Assembly: GCA_025964675.1 (NCBI GenBank)
Contig: JAOPYI010000262.1
Span: 1-59,245 of the forward strand
Reading direction: 5' to 3'
Length of the DNA: 59,245 nucleotides
DNA from: Sphaerisporangium sp.
GTDB taxonomy: Bacteria > Actinomycetota > Actinomycetes > Streptosporangiales > Streptosporangiaceae
Shown: positions 36,755 to 45,025 of the stretch, piece by piece
Numbering within the stretch: the first letter of the stretch is position 1
How the letters are laid out: every line of letters starts with the position of its first letter
Translations under genes and position numbers: made by a program
Notes under the pieces: generated by a model
Told to the model about the DNA's origin: nothing
The model's input: the letters and a program-made list of their open reading frames with translations, nothing else
Databases searched by the model: none

Positions 36755-37461
36755 TGGCAGAGCGTCCGGAAGGCGGGGTCACGGCGGCGCCCGCGGACCG
36801 CTCCGGGAGGAGCACGCGCGGACGGCGGTTCTGGCGGAGCATCGGCAACGGGGTCATCGCGCTGGCCATCGGCGCCGCGGCCGTGTACGCCCATACCTTC
36901 ACGATGAACAAGGACGACCTCGCCGCCCCGCTGACCAGCCGGGCCGCGACCGGCGCGGTCGCCACGACAGGCAGGTTCAGCGCCCGGCTCGAGAAGGTGG
37001 TCGTCGCCAAGTCATTGAGCCGCCCGGACACCGGCAGCAACACCAGGATCAGGAAATCCACATCCGTGGGCACGAGGGACGTCTTCGTCGTCACCACGAT
37101 CAGCGCGACCTCTCCCGGAGATCCGACATGGCTGAACCAGGCATGGCTCCGGACGGCGGACGGCGTCGAGTACTCGGCCACCGACCGAGTCGACCCGACC
37201 TTCACGCTGGCTCAGCGACCGGTGCAGAACGGCTGGTGGGTCAACCTGGTCTTCGTCTTCGAAGTGCCACCGAAGGCGCTTTCCGGGGCCTCGGTGGTCG
37301 TCTCCGCTCCCTCCTCGAACGGGATCTACGACGACATCTACCCCAACCGCTACAACCAGCTTCTCCCCGAGGCCTCCTTGGCACTCACGTCCGACGACGC
37401 GGCCACCAGGCGCCTGCTCGACGACGTGAAGCCCTCGTGGCAACTCACAGACGGGCAGTGA
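36754..37461 (+). CDS. Cassette 1 protein b: single-pass exported protein
   Basis: 235 residues: a cytoplasmic basic N-terminus, one membrane segment (GNGVIALAIGAAAVYAHTF, about 31-49), then a Cys-free outer domain. Shared with its copy at 40317-40979 are AVYAxTFxM, DDxxAPLT, FSARLExV, ATSP, FEVPP/FEIPP and GAxVVVS. The fold looks like an Ig-type sandwich; the function is unknown. It begins on the last base of gene a's stop and lies 4 bases before gene c. Confidence 0.7.
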   Translation: MAERPEGGVTAAPADRSGRSTRGRRFWRSIGNGVIALAIGAAAVYAHTFTMNKDDLAAPLTSRAATGAVATTGRFSARLEKVVVAKSLSRPDTGSNTRIRKSTSVGTRDVFVVTTISATSPGDPTWLNQAWLRTADGVEYSATDRVDPTFTLAQRPVQNGWWVNLVFVFEVPPKALSGASVVVSAPSSNGIYDDIYPNRYNQLLPEASLALTSDDAATRRLLDDVKPSWQLTDGQ

Positions 37462-37465
37462 GCGC

Positions 37466-38155
37466 ATGAGCGAGAAGCACCGGGGCGACCCGGGGTCCGA
37501 GCCGGCGGAGCCGTCCTGGGACGCCTTCACCCCGATCACCCGCACCACACCCCCTCCGGGCGAGGGAACGGCTTACTCCACGGGCTCCCGGGAGGCCGAC
37601 CCGGTCCCTTCTGACACCTCTGCGCGAGCTTCCGCGGGTGCTGAGGAACGGCCAGGACGGCGGCGGAGGCTTCCTCGTGCCGTGCGCGCGGTCCTCCTTC
37701 TCGTGGCGGCCGTCGTACTCGTCGCCGTCACGGTCGGGGTTCAGTGGTGGGACCGGTCGGCATGGGTGGCCGATCGGTATCCGGCCGAAGTCATCAAGGA
37801 CGTCGGCCGCGGGCAGAGCGCCACCATTCATGGGATGAGCTGGCAGCTCAGCGTGGCGGTACGCCCACGATCCACCGACGACAACCCCGGCGCCACGACA
37901 CTTGTCGCAGCCGTCCAGGTGACCCCCGTGTCCGCCGAGGAGATCACCCACTTCTCCACGCCTACCTTCGAGGCACGCGACCGGGCCGGGCATACCTGGG
38001 AGGCCCTGCCCACCACGACGCTGAGCTCCTTGGACCTCCACGCCGGCAAGGTGGCGCGTCTCACCGTGGTCGCCGCCGTGCCCAACGATCTCAAGGACCG
38101 CGCTGAGCTGGTGCTGTCCTACTCGGGACGGGAGATGCTGCGCTTCGCCCGCTGA
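37466..38155 (+). CDS. Cassette 1 protein c: single-pass exported protein
   Basis: 229 residues: a ~65-residue disordered, Pro/Ser/Glu-rich cytoplasmic part, an Arg cluster (RPGRRRRLPRA), one membrane segment (AVLLLVAAVVLVAVTVGVQW), and a Cys-free outer domain (HGMSWQLSVAV, FEARDRAGHTWEALP) ending in MLRFAR. The homologue at 40979-41839 ends VLRFDR. The last 37 bases overlap the 3' end of the convergent gene D1, so the two transcripts are complementary at their ends. Confidence 0.7.
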   Translation: MSEKHRGDPGSEPAEPSWDAFTPITRTTPPPGEGTAYSTGSREADPVPSDTSARASAGAEERPGRRRRLPRAVRAVLLLVAAVVLVAVTVGVQWWDRSAWVADRYPAEVIKDVGRGQSATIHGMSWQLSVAVRPRSTDDNPGATTLVAAVQVTPVSAEEITHFSTPTFEARDRAGHTWEALPTTTLSSLDLHAGKVARLTVVAAVPNDLKDRAELVLSYSGREMLRFAR

Positions 38156-39477
38156 CGCGTGGCCGAGACGTCGAAGGTGGCGGCGAACAGGCACAGCGTC
38201 ATCGTGGTGAAGATCAGCTCCCGGCCGAAGTGGACCGGGATCTGATAGATCTCCCATTCGAGCTGGCGGTGCGCGGTGCCGATCAGGTAGTACACCCCTC
38301 GCTCGGCGTAGTCCAAGCCCACGCTGAGCAGCATGTAGCAAAGACACATCACGGTGAACAACGGGGCGCCGCCTCGGAGGGTCAGCCGCAGGGCGTTGAG
38401 CACGGGGGGCCACCTGTCCAGGCCGAGCCGCTTGATCAGCATGCCCGCGCCCTGCCGTGTCAGCCGGTGCGTCCGTCGCTCGATGGAGTCTGCCGCTTCC
38501 TGCAGCGAGGTGCCCTTGATCAGCGCGCGACCGTCCTCGGAGTAGGCCCCGTAGACCAGGACGGCGAGGGTCAGCCAGGTGAGCGGGAGCACCACGGCCT
38601 CCATGATGTGGGGACGTACCCCGGCGAGCCACTCCATGGCGGTCCGCCAGCCCGGAACCGACTGTTCGAGCGCGGCCCAGTGGTCGTCCCACCAGGCGGT
38701 GGCGATCCGCTCCTTCATCCAGGTCGACCGCCCGCCGGCGAAGGCGACCACGAGCACCACCGCGAAGAAGGTGTACGCGAGCTCGCTGAAGGCCACGCCG
38801 AGGGCCAGCCTCGTCCCGCCCTTGCGCTCGTGGATGGTCGACAGCACGTAGCGGGCGATCACGGCGATGACCGTGAAGACGACCGCGACCTTCAGGTCCA
38901 GCAGGAGATTGGTCCCGGCGTCCGGAGGCACGGGCTTGGCCGGGTCGGTGCCATGACTCGATGCCACGATGTTGTCCAGCAGCACGGCCGCGTATTTGTC
39001 GTACTGCACCGCGTAGCGCTCCATGTCGGCGTCGGCGAACTCACGCCAGTCGGCGACCTGCCATCCCCATGCAAGGTAGATGGCGACGAAGACGATGATC
39101 GCCCGTCCGAGCCGGGTGAGCAGCGGCTCGTCCTCGCCGCCCTCGGCGTGCCGGGCACGGATCTCCGTCAGCACCCCGCGCACCGAGTGCAACATGGCGA
39201 CCGTCACGATCATGCCGAGCATGACCATGACGATGAAGATCAGCATCACTCCGGCGAGACGCCACTGGCGGAAGGAGCCGTGCGACAGCTCGGACCCGGC
39301 CACCAGCAGCCCGAACCGCCCCAGCTTGCCGAGCGTGAACCACAGCACGAGCGGGACCAGGCAGCGTCCCCATATGGCCAGGGTGTACAGCGGAAGCCCG
39401 TACGGCGAGCGCCTCCACCACCGTATGGCGGGAGAGGCGGGCCGTGACCCAGCCCCCAAGGTCAACGAATCGGACAT
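38119..39477 (-). CDS. Cassette 1 protein D: polytopic membrane protein
   Basis: 452 residues from ATG 39477 (MSDSLTLGAGSRP) with about eight membrane segments, including LYTLAIWGRCLVPLVLWFTL, GVMLIFIVMVMLGMIVTVAM, AIIVFVAIYLAWGWQVA and LIFTTMTLCLFAATFDVSA. It is clearly homologous to the protein at 41724-43112 (LIFIVMVM, YLAWGW/YLTWGW, VYGAYSED/MYGAYAED, LAATFD). No transporter signature is recognised. TAACAT 7 bases before the ATG suggests a leaderless transcript. Confidence 0.75.
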   Translation of the reverse strand: MSDSLTLGAGSRPASPAIRWWRRSPYGLPLYTLAIWGRCLVPLVLWFTLGKLGRFGLLVAGSELSHGSFRQWRLAGVMLIFIVMVMLGMIVTVAMLHSVRGVLTEIRARHAEGGEDEPLLTRLGRAIIVFVAIYLAWGWQVADWREFADADMERYAVQYDKYAAVLLDNIVASSHGTDPAKPVPPDAGTNLLLDLKVAVVFTVIAVIARYVLSTIHERKGGTRLALGVAFSELAYTFFAVVLVVAFAGGRSTWMKERIATAWWDDHWAALEQSVPGWRTAMEWLAGVRPHIMEAVVLPLTWLTLAVLVYGAYSEDGRALIKGTSLQEAADSIERRTHRLTRQGAGMLIKRLGLDRWPPVLNALRLTLRGGAPLFTVMCLCYMLLSVGLDYAERGVYYLIGTAHRQLEWEIYQIPVHFGRELIFTTMTLCLFAATFDVSATRQRAKRSISRPE

Positions 39478-39490
39478 CCTGGGCATGTTA
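39478..39490 (-). promoter_or_regulatory. Leaderless promoter of gene D1
   Basis: On the minus strand GATAACAT-GCCCAGG-ATGTCCGA: the -10 TAACAT (complement of 39485-39490) is 7 bases from the start codon. Gene D2 has GATAGGAT-GCACCGG-ATGTCCGA with the same spacing. Confidence 0.55.
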
Positions 39491-39603
39491 TCGATCACGC
39501 GCCATGACCGCAGGGCATATCCACAACCAGTTGTCAGGGATTCGGTCCGACTTTCGTCCGGGCTTCGTGCAGGTTCATCGGTATCTACCGCGTCTCTATG
39601 GGA

Positions 39604-39648
39604 CGAACGAGACGGAAGAGGATGGAGCAACGACTACCATCCTGTGGC
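39604..39648 (+). promoter_or_regulatory. Cassette-2 promoter, conserved with cassette 1
   Basis: CGAACGAG (39604-39611), 23 bases, TACCAT (39635-39640), CCTGTGGC, ATG: the same elements and spacing as at 36053-36097. Flanking positions between the blocks have diverged, which argues for selection on the elements. Confidence 0.6.
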
Positions 39649-40317
39649 ATGACGTCCACCCCTCCTGGCGGCGGTCCACGCCGGCGACCGGTCCTCATAC
39701 CGGTCTTGGCCGTCCTCGCGGCCGCGACTGTGGGAGTGAGCGCCGCCTTCGGCGGCTTGAAGGACGCCCCCGGGGAACAGCCCGAGCAGCTCGGCAAGGG
39801 CGCGGAGTTCGACCAGGGGCAGATCAGCACACGGTTCGAGGACGCCGTCGTCCGCCCCGGCGGCAAGGACGGGCTCGGCATCTCCGACAAGCGCTACCTG
39901 CAGATCATCCTGAAGGTCACGAACGAGTCGGATCGCACCATCGAGGCGCAGCACATGGATGACGCGCTTCCCACCGTGCGCGCCGACGCCAAGACGATCA
40001 AGCCGTCAGGTATCCCCGGCGATGATCCCTACATCGTGACCATCTCCGGGGGCCACACATACCAGCAACTCCATCCAGGCATGCCCACGACCGTCGTCAT
40101 GTCGTTCGAGCTGCGACCGGGCCAGCCGGCCCCCAAGAACCTGCAGATCGATCTCGCCGCCTTCGAGTGGCACGAAGACTTCTTCTCCGAGACACACAAC
40201 TGGCAACGGCTCAACGTGCAGGAGCCGGCGACGGGCACAAAGAAGACCGGGCCCATCCTGCGCACCGCCACGGTAGCCGCCCAGGTGAACCTTCCGGTCA
40301 GAGTGGAGGCATCGTGA
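39649..40317 (+). CDS. Cassette 2 protein a: single-pass exported protein
   Basis: 222 residues from ATG 39649 (MTSTPPGGG). The N-terminal Arg cluster is followed by one membrane segment (LIPVLAVLAAATVGVSAAFG) and a Cys-free outer domain with LQIDLAAFEWHEDFFSETHN near the end. It is the homologue of the protein at 36098-36754. In-frame upstream codons exist but fall in the conserved promoter block. The TGA overlaps the next ATG as TGATG, exactly as in cassette 1. Confidence 0.7.
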   Translation: MTSTPPGGGPRRRPVLIPVLAVLAAATVGVSAAFGGLKDAPGEQPEQLGKGAEFDQGQISTRFEDAVVRPGGKDGLGISDKRYLQIILKVTNESDRTIEAQHMDDALPTVRADAKTIKPSGIPGDDPYIVTISGGHTYQQLHPGMPTTVVMSFELRPGQPAPKNLQIDLAAFEWHEDFFSETHNWQRLNVQEPATGTKKTGPILRTATVAAQVNLPVRVEAS

Positions 40318-40979
40318 TGGCCACTTCGTCCGCCTTCGTACCCCACGCTCCTCCGCTGCCTCCCTCTCGCACGAAGCCGCCCAGCCGTCGCGCTCCCGTG
40401 TGGCGCCGGCTCGCCGGCGCCGTCCTCGGCCTCGCGCTCGCGAGCGCCGCGGTGTACGCCCAGACCTTCGTGATGACCGCCGATGACAGGCGCGCCCCGC
40501 TGACCGTGTCCGGCGGCATGCACGGCCAGTTGAACACCGACCACTTCTCCGCTCGCCTGGAGCGAGTGGAGTTCGCGCGATCGGTGCGGGTGAAGAGCAC
40601 GTACGGGACCGATGAGGCGACGACCGACCAGCTCTTCCTGATCGTGAAGATCGGCGCCACATCTCCACGGCGGCCTGTCAAGCTCGTGTCACACATCCTC
40701 ACGAGCGACGGCCTCCGTTTCGAAGCCACAGACCACGTCAACGTCAGCGCGACGCTCGGGGACAAGTGGGTCCAGCCGGGATGGTGGCGCTCGGGGTTCT
40801 ACTTCTTCGAGATCCCACCGGACAAGGTCGCCGGTGCGCGAGTTGTGGTGTCGGAGATGAACAACACGGTGTACGGGGACCAGTACGCGCCCGAAGTCTC
40901 CTTCGATCTCGGCCTCGACGGAGCGAAGGCCCGGCAGATGACGGATGCCGCGAAGGACGTCTACGAGGTGAGCGGCTGA
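40317..40979 (+). CDS. Cassette 2 protein b: single-pass exported protein
   Basis: 220 residues with a Pro/Arg-rich cytoplasmic start, one membrane segment (AGAVLGLALASAAVYAQTF, about 32-50) and a Cys-free outer domain (HFSARLERVEFARSVRVKS, ATSPRRPVK, YFFEIPPDKVAGARVVVS). It is the closest homologue of the protein at 36754-37461. Start and stop both form TGATG overlaps with neighbours, so a-b-c of this copy are fully coupled. Confidence 0.7.
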   Translation: MATSSAFVPHAPPLPPSRTKPPSRRAPVWRRLAGAVLGLALASAAVYAQTFVMTADDRRAPLTVSGGMHGQLNTDHFSARLERVEFARSVRVKSTYGTDEATTDQLFLIVKIGATSPRRPVKLVSHILTSDGLRFEATDHVNVSATLGDKWVQPGWWRSGFYFFEIPPDKVAGARVVVSEMNNTVYGDQYAPEVSFDLGLDGAKARQMTDAAKDVYEVSG

Positions 40980-41839
40980 TGAGCGACCAGAACCCCGACG
41001 ACACCGGCGTCTGGAACCCTCCAGCGTCGGAGCCGTCCTGGTTCACCCCCTCCAAGCGCCTGCCCCGGCCAGACGCCCGCGTGTGGCCTCCTCCGGAGCC
41101 GGAGCCCCTAGGCTCGTCGACGGTGCCGATCCCGGTGATCAGCGACGGGGCGGCCCCCCGCCAGGCATGGCCGCCTTCCGGCACGCCGGCCCGCGGAGCT
41201 CAGTTCGGCGGAGCACCGGCTCGTGTGGCACCGCCTGCGGGACCACCGGTTGGCGGAGCACCGGTCAGCACCTCGGCCGCACCGCGACCCGCGCCCGCCG
41301 CGCCGACTTCCCGGCGGCGGCGCCGTCGCCCGATGCCGAAGACGTCGAAGGTCGGCCTGCAGCTCTTCGGTGCCGTGGCGCTGACGGCCGCTTTACTGGG
41401 CGTGAAGGGATACGACGAGACCACGCGGTACCACCGGGACAGCCCCGCGCCCCAGGTGCGGCATGTCACTCAGGGGCAGGCAGCGGCCCTGGGGAACGCC
41501 AAGTGGCGGCTCCTGGACGTCGCGGCCATGGCCCACCAGCCGCAGGACACGCCCGACCGAGTCATACTGCAGATCGAGCTGGAAGCCACCGCGCTGAACG
41601 CCGAAGGCAAGTACTACACGAGCAGCCTGCCCGGCTTCTACATGGCCGACAAGTCAGGCCGCACGTGGCTCGCGCAGGCGACGAAGACGCCCAAGGAGCT
41701 CCTGCCAGGGGTGCCCGGCCGCTTCACCTTGCTGAGCGCGGTCCCGACGGAACTGGTGAACCAGGCCGAGCTGATGCTGTGGCCGAGTGAATACGAGGGG
41801 AGGCTTGAGCAAGGGCCGGTTCTGCGGTTCGACCGTTGA
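40979..41839 (+). CDS. Cassette 2 protein c: single-pass exported protein
   Basis: 286 residues. A ~115-residue Pro/Ala/Gly-rich cytoplasmic region contains imperfect GGAPV/GPPVGGAP repeats. Next come an Arg run (SRRRRRRP), one membrane segment (GLQLFGAVALTAALLGV), and a Cys-free outer domain (GFYMADKSGRTWLAQATKT) ending VLRFDR. It is the homologue of 37466-38155, with a longer disordered tail inside the cell. Its final 116 bases overlap convergent gene D2. Confidence 0.7.
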   Translation: MSDQNPDDTGVWNPPASEPSWFTPSKRLPRPDARVWPPPEPEPLGSSTVPIPVISDGAAPRQAWPPSGTPARGAQFGGAPARVAPPAGPPVGGAPVSTSAAPRPAPAAPTSRRRRRRPMPKTSKVGLQLFGAVALTAALLGVKGYDETTRYHRDSPAPQVRHVTQGQAAALGNAKWRLLDVAAMAHQPQDTPDRVILQIELEATALNAEGKYYTSSLPGFYMADKSGRTWLAQATKTPKELLPGVPGRFTLLSAVPTELVNQAELMLWPSEYEGRLEQGPVLRFDR

Positions 41840-43112
41840 CAGTGGCGGCCTCGGCTCGCCGCCTCCGTTCCGCGCCGGCGGCGATGTCGAACGTCGCCGC
41901 GAGCAGGCAGGTCGTCAGCACGGTGGCAGCGAGACCGAACACCAGCTCGACCGGTACGTCTACAACATTCCAGTAAAGCAGCGGGTGGTCGCTGCCGACG
42001 AGGTAGGCGACGCCACGCCGGCCGTAGTCCTCCCCTACCTTGAGCGCGACGAAGCAGAGCGCGAACAGCCCGAACAGCGGCCCCCCGCCGCGCACGGTCA
42101 GACGCACGGTGTTCGCCAGCGGCACCCAGTGCCCCCACCGGCCGAAGAACCTGGTCAGTGTGCGGCGCGTCAGCGAATGCGTCCGCGCGGTGATCGTCTC
42201 TCCCGCCTGGGCCACCGTGGTCTCCAACCGAGTGCCCTTGATCACGGTGTTGGCGTCCTCGGCGTAGGCGCCGTACATCAGGATCGCGACGGTCAGCCAC
42301 GCCGCGGGCAGCACGAGCGCGTCCCAGGCGTACGGCTTGACGGCGCCGACCAGTCCCCAGAAAGCCTGCCAGCCGGGGATGTGCAGCTCCAAGTTGCCGA
42401 GGAAGCCTCCCCACCAGGACATGGCGGCCCGGCCGCCGACCCAGTCACCGCGCGAGACGACAACCTGTGCGCCGTAGTAGAAGAAGGAGAGCTCGCAGAA
42501 CGCCACGGCGATGGCCGCCGGCCGGCTCTCGTTCCGCTCGTGCCAGATGGTGAAGAAGTAGCGCGCCACAAACGCCGCGATCATGATCCCCAGCGTGACA
42601 TTGAAGTTCAACGTGGTGAGGATCTGGCCGGTGTTCTGGTGCTGCCCGGTCGCCAAGTCGTAGAAAGCGCCAGCAAAGCCCTTTTTATCGCTCTGGCGTT
42701 GGATATCCATGTTGAGGAAGGCGCGCACGTCGTCCAGATGCCATCCCCAGGTCAGGTAGAGCGCGACAAAGGGGATGATCACCCTGCTCAGACTCCCGAC
42801 GAACCCCTCCTGCTCATCTCCGTCGGCCCGTCGCGCACGCATCTCCCACAGCGCCCCGCGCAGCGTGTAGAACATGCCGACGCTCACGACCAGGTTGGCC
42901 ATCACCATGACGATGAAGATCAGCATGGTCAGCGCGAGCCGCAGCTCCGGCATCGAGCCACGGGCTAGCTCCGTGCCGCCGACGAGCAGCCCGAAGCGCA
43001 CGAGCTGCCCTGCGGAGTACCACATCACCAGCGGCAGGAGACATCGCCCGGCCAGGCGCAGGGTGTGCCAGGGCAGCGACCAGGCGGACGGGGTGCGGAT
43101 GGATTCGGACAT
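41724..43112 (-). CDS. Cassette 2 protein D: polytopic membrane protein
   Basis: 462 residues from ATG 43112 (MSESIRTPSAWSLP), with about eight membrane segments (LIFIVMVMANLVVSVGMFYT, VIIPFVALYLTWGWHL, LVFGLAATVLTTCLLAATFD). It is the homologue of the protein at 38119-39477 with a longer, Ala/Arg/Ser-rich cytoplasmic C-terminus. An ATG 9 bases earlier lies inside the -10 hexamer and is rejected. Convergent overlap with gene c is 116 bases, against 37 in cassette 1. Confidence 0.75.
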   Translation of the reverse strand: MSESIRTPSAWSLPWHTLRLAGRCLLPLVMWYSAGQLVRFGLLVGGTELARGSMPELRLALTMLIFIVMVMANLVVSVGMFYTLRGALWEMRARRADGDEQEGFVGSLSRVIIPFVALYLTWGWHLDDVRAFLNMDIQRQSDKKGFAGAFYDLATGQHQNTGQILTTLNFNVTLGIMIAAFVARYFFTIWHERNESRPAAIAVAFCELSFFYYGAQVVVSRGDWVGGRAAMSWWGGFLGNLELHIPGWQAFWGLVGAVKPYAWDALVLPAAWLTVAILMYGAYAEDANTVIKGTRLETTVAQAGETITARTHSLTRRTLTRFFGRWGHWVPLANTVRLTVRGGGPLFGLFALCFVALKVGEDYGRRGVAYLVGSDHPLLYWNVVDVPVELVFGLAATVLTTCLLAATFDIAAGAERRRRAEAATVNGRTAEPALAQASPRIHSATASARPGSPVPSGPRSAR

Positions 43113-43125
43113 CCGGTGCATCCTA
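43113..43125 (-). promoter_or_regulatory. Leaderless promoter of gene D2
   Basis: TAGGAT (complement of 43120-43125), GCACCGG, then ATGTCCGA on the minus strand; it matches the D1 promoter in spacing and flanks. Confidence 0.55.
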
Positions 43126-43191
43126 TCTACGGCTCACCATGGGTCGCAGCCGCATCAAGGGAAGCAGGCCCGATTTAAGGCACGCATGGCG

Positions 43192-43227
43192 AAGGGCCGG
43201 CGTCCCGTGGACGGGACACCGGCCCTT
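43192..43227. terminator. Terminator hairpin after the sulfur operon
   Basis: AAGGGCCGG-C-GTCCCGT, loop GG, then ACGGGAC-A-CCGGCCCTT: two stacked perfect stems with one bulge, 65 bases past the DUF1416 stop. Confidence 0.75.
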
Positions 43228-43291
43228 GTTGTGCTCGCTGTCGCCGGGACCTCGCGTGTGCGGCGCGGCTACCCGGCGAGCCCGGCGATCG

Positions 43292-43591
43292 TCAGACGGC
43301 GACCTGGAGCTGGGAGACCTCGCCGAGGCGAGCCTCCACGGCGACGTCCTTGGTGACGCCGCCGCCCGCGATGATGCGGACGGTCCAGTCTCCGGGAGCG
43401 GCGAAGAAGCGGAAGATGCCCTCGTCGGACACCACCACCTCGCCGGTGAACTCACCGGTGTGGTCGAGAAGGCGGGCGTACGCCGTGCCGGTGCCGGTGA
43501 CGACACCCTGGATGACGGCCTGGGTCGACAGGTCGATCCCGGCCGGAAGTGCGACGGTCTGCTCCGGTGCGGCGCAACCCTGAACGGTCAT
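43292..43591 (-). CDS. sseC: DUF1416 domain-containing protein (SseC-like)
   Basis: 99 residues from ATG 43591 (MTVQGCAAPEQTVALPAGID). The family is small and all-beta, found next to CysA/SseA-type sulfurtransferases; the mycobacterial member is SseC. The role in sulfur transfer or thiosulfate use is not settled. It overlaps the sulfurtransferase stop (TGATG) and shares its operon. Confidence 0.9.
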   Translation of the reverse strand: MTVQGCAAPEQTVALPAGIDLSTQAVIQGVVTGTGTAYARLLDHTGEFTGEVVVSDEGIFRFFAAPGDWTVRIIAGGGVTKDVAVEARLGEVSQLQVAV

Positions 43592-44430
43592 CAGCGGGCC
43601 TCCCCCAACTCGATCGGCACGCCCACGAGCGAGCCGTACTCGGTCCACGAGCCGTCGTAGTTCTTCACGTTCGGCTGGCCGAGGATCTCGTGCAGCACGA
43701 ACCAGGTGTGGGCGGAACGCTCGCCGATGCGGCAGTAGGCGATCGTGTCCTTGTCGAAGTCGACGCCCTCGCCGCCGTAGAGGGACCGGAGCTCCTCGTC
43801 GGACCTGAAGGTGCCGTCGTCGTTGGCCGCCTTGGACCAGGGGACGTTGCGGGCGGTCGGGATGTGACCACCGCGCTGCGCGGCCTCCTGGGGCAGGTGG
43901 GCCGGCGCGAGCAGCTTGCCGCTGAACTCGTCGGGCGAGCGGACGTCCACGAGGTTGAGCTTGCCGATCGCGGCGATGACGTCGTCACGGAAGGCGCGGA
44001 GCGAGAGGTCCTGGTCCTTGGCGGAGTACTGCGTCGCGGGACGCGTGGGGACCTCGGTGGCCAGCTCGCGGGAGTCGAGCTCCCACTTCTTGCGGCCACC
44101 GTCGAGGAGCCGGACGTTCTCGTGACCGTAGAGCTTGAAGTACCAGTAGGCGTAGGCGGCGAACCAGTTGTTGTTGCCGCCGTAGAGGACCACGGTGTCG
44201 TCGTTGCCGATGCCCCGAGCCGACAGAAGGGCCTGGAAGCCCTCACGGTCCACGAAGTCGCGGCGGACCGGGTCCTGCAGATCCTTCTTCCAGTCGATCT
44301 TCACGGCACCACGGATGTGGCCCTTGTCATAGGCGCTGGCGTCCTCGTCGACTTCGACGAGCACGACACCAGGAGAGTCGAGGTTGGCCTCGACCCAGTC
44401 GGCGTCCACCAGTACGGCGGAGCGGCTCAT
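43591..44430 (-). CDS. Thiosulfate sulfurtransferase (rhodanese, CysA2/SseA type)
   Basis: 279 residues with two rhodanese domains. The N-terminal non-catalytic domain contains LVDADWVEANL and VVLYGGNNNWFAAYAYW. The C-terminal active loop is YCRIGERSAHTW with the persulfide Cys (about 232) and the CRxGER pattern of thiosulfate-type enzymes. It transfers sulfane sulfur from thiosulfate to acceptors. Third gene after the leader peptide and the DUF4395 gene. Confidence 0.94.
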   Translation of the reverse strand: MSRSAVLVDADWVEANLDSPGVVLVEVDEDASAYDKGHIRGAVKIDWKKDLQDPVRRDFVDREGFQALLSARGIGNDDTVVLYGGNNNWFAAYAYWYFKLYGHENVRLLDGGRKKWELDSRELATEVPTRPATQYSAKDQDLSLRAFRDDVIAAIGKLNLVDVRSPDEFSGKLLAPAHLPQEAAQRGGHIPTARNVPWSKAANDDGTFRSDEELRSLYGGEGVDFDKDTIAYCRIGERSAHTWFVLHEILGQPNVKNYDGSWTEYGSLVGVPIELGEAR

Positions 44431-44444
44431 TAGGGAACCTCCCG

Positions 44445-44855
44445 TTATCGGGTTGCGGCGGGCATTACACGGCGGACGATCAAGTACATTTCACAGCCCA
44501 GGCAGAAGCCGAAGGCGGCGTTCAGGAACGCGGCCAGCAGGGCCGCGGCTGTCGCGACGAGCGCGAGTGGTGTGATCTGCGCGGTGAACCCGATCACGCC
44601 GGCGAGCGCGAAGACCAGGCCCACACCCTGCGCGAAGCGGGGTGGGGCGGCGTCCTCCATCTCCACCGGCGGACCGAGCCTCGGCCGCACCAACCGTCTG
44701 AATACCAGCCCGTACGGCGAGACTCCGGCGACCCCCAGGGCGAAGAGCACGCCCTGAGCGAGCAGCAGCCAGGCGTTGCCCGTGAGCAGAACCAGCGCCA
44801 GGATGAGCGTCGTGATGGCCGCGGAAAACCGCGTGCTTCTTGGGTCGACCTGCAT
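44445..44855 (-). CDS. DUF4395 domain-containing membrane protein
   Basis: 136 residues with four hydrophobic segments and the conserved N-terminus MQVDPRSTRFSAAITTLILA. The C-terminal FGFCLGCEMYLI carries a CxxC motif near the membrane. The family regularly precedes the sulfurtransferase gene in actinobacteria and may handle sulfur compounds at the membrane. It lies 14 bases upstream of the sulfurtransferase gene and downstream of the Cys leader peptide. Confidence 0.88.
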   Translation of the reverse strand: MQVDPRSTRFSAAITTLILALVLLTGNAWLLLAQGVLFALGVAGVSPYGLVFRRLVRPRLGPPVEMEDAAPPRFAQGVGLVFALAGVIGFTAQITPLALVATAAALLAAFLNAAFGFCLGCEMYLIVRRVMPAATR

Positions 44856-44944
44856 GGCGGGAAGCTCCTGAAGGGATCGTGCCGGAAACGCATGGATCGG
44901 GCACTATTCAGAGCGGCGCGGTGTGAAAACCGCGAGATCGCCCT

Positions 44945-45025
44945 TCAGGCCATACGACAGAGCGCGGTGGCTACGCGGCAGAAGTCAACCGCGCGCCGCT
45001 TCGTCAGCAGCTCTGTCAAGGGCAT
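44945..45025 (-). CDS. Cysteine-containing leader peptide of the sulfur operon
   Basis: 26 codons: MPLTELLTKRRAVDFCRV, then ATALCRMA and TGA. It fits the actinobacterial putative-leader-peptide family that precedes sulfur genes, with its R-x-x-D-F/L-C-R-V core and a second Cys-Arg. An ATG one codon earlier is equally possible. Ribosome stalling at Cys codons when Cys-tRNA is low is the proposed mechanism in mycobacterial examples; here it would control DUF4395-sulfurtransferase-SseC. Confidence 0.8.
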   Translation of the reverse strand: MPLTELLTKRRAVDFCRVATALCRMA

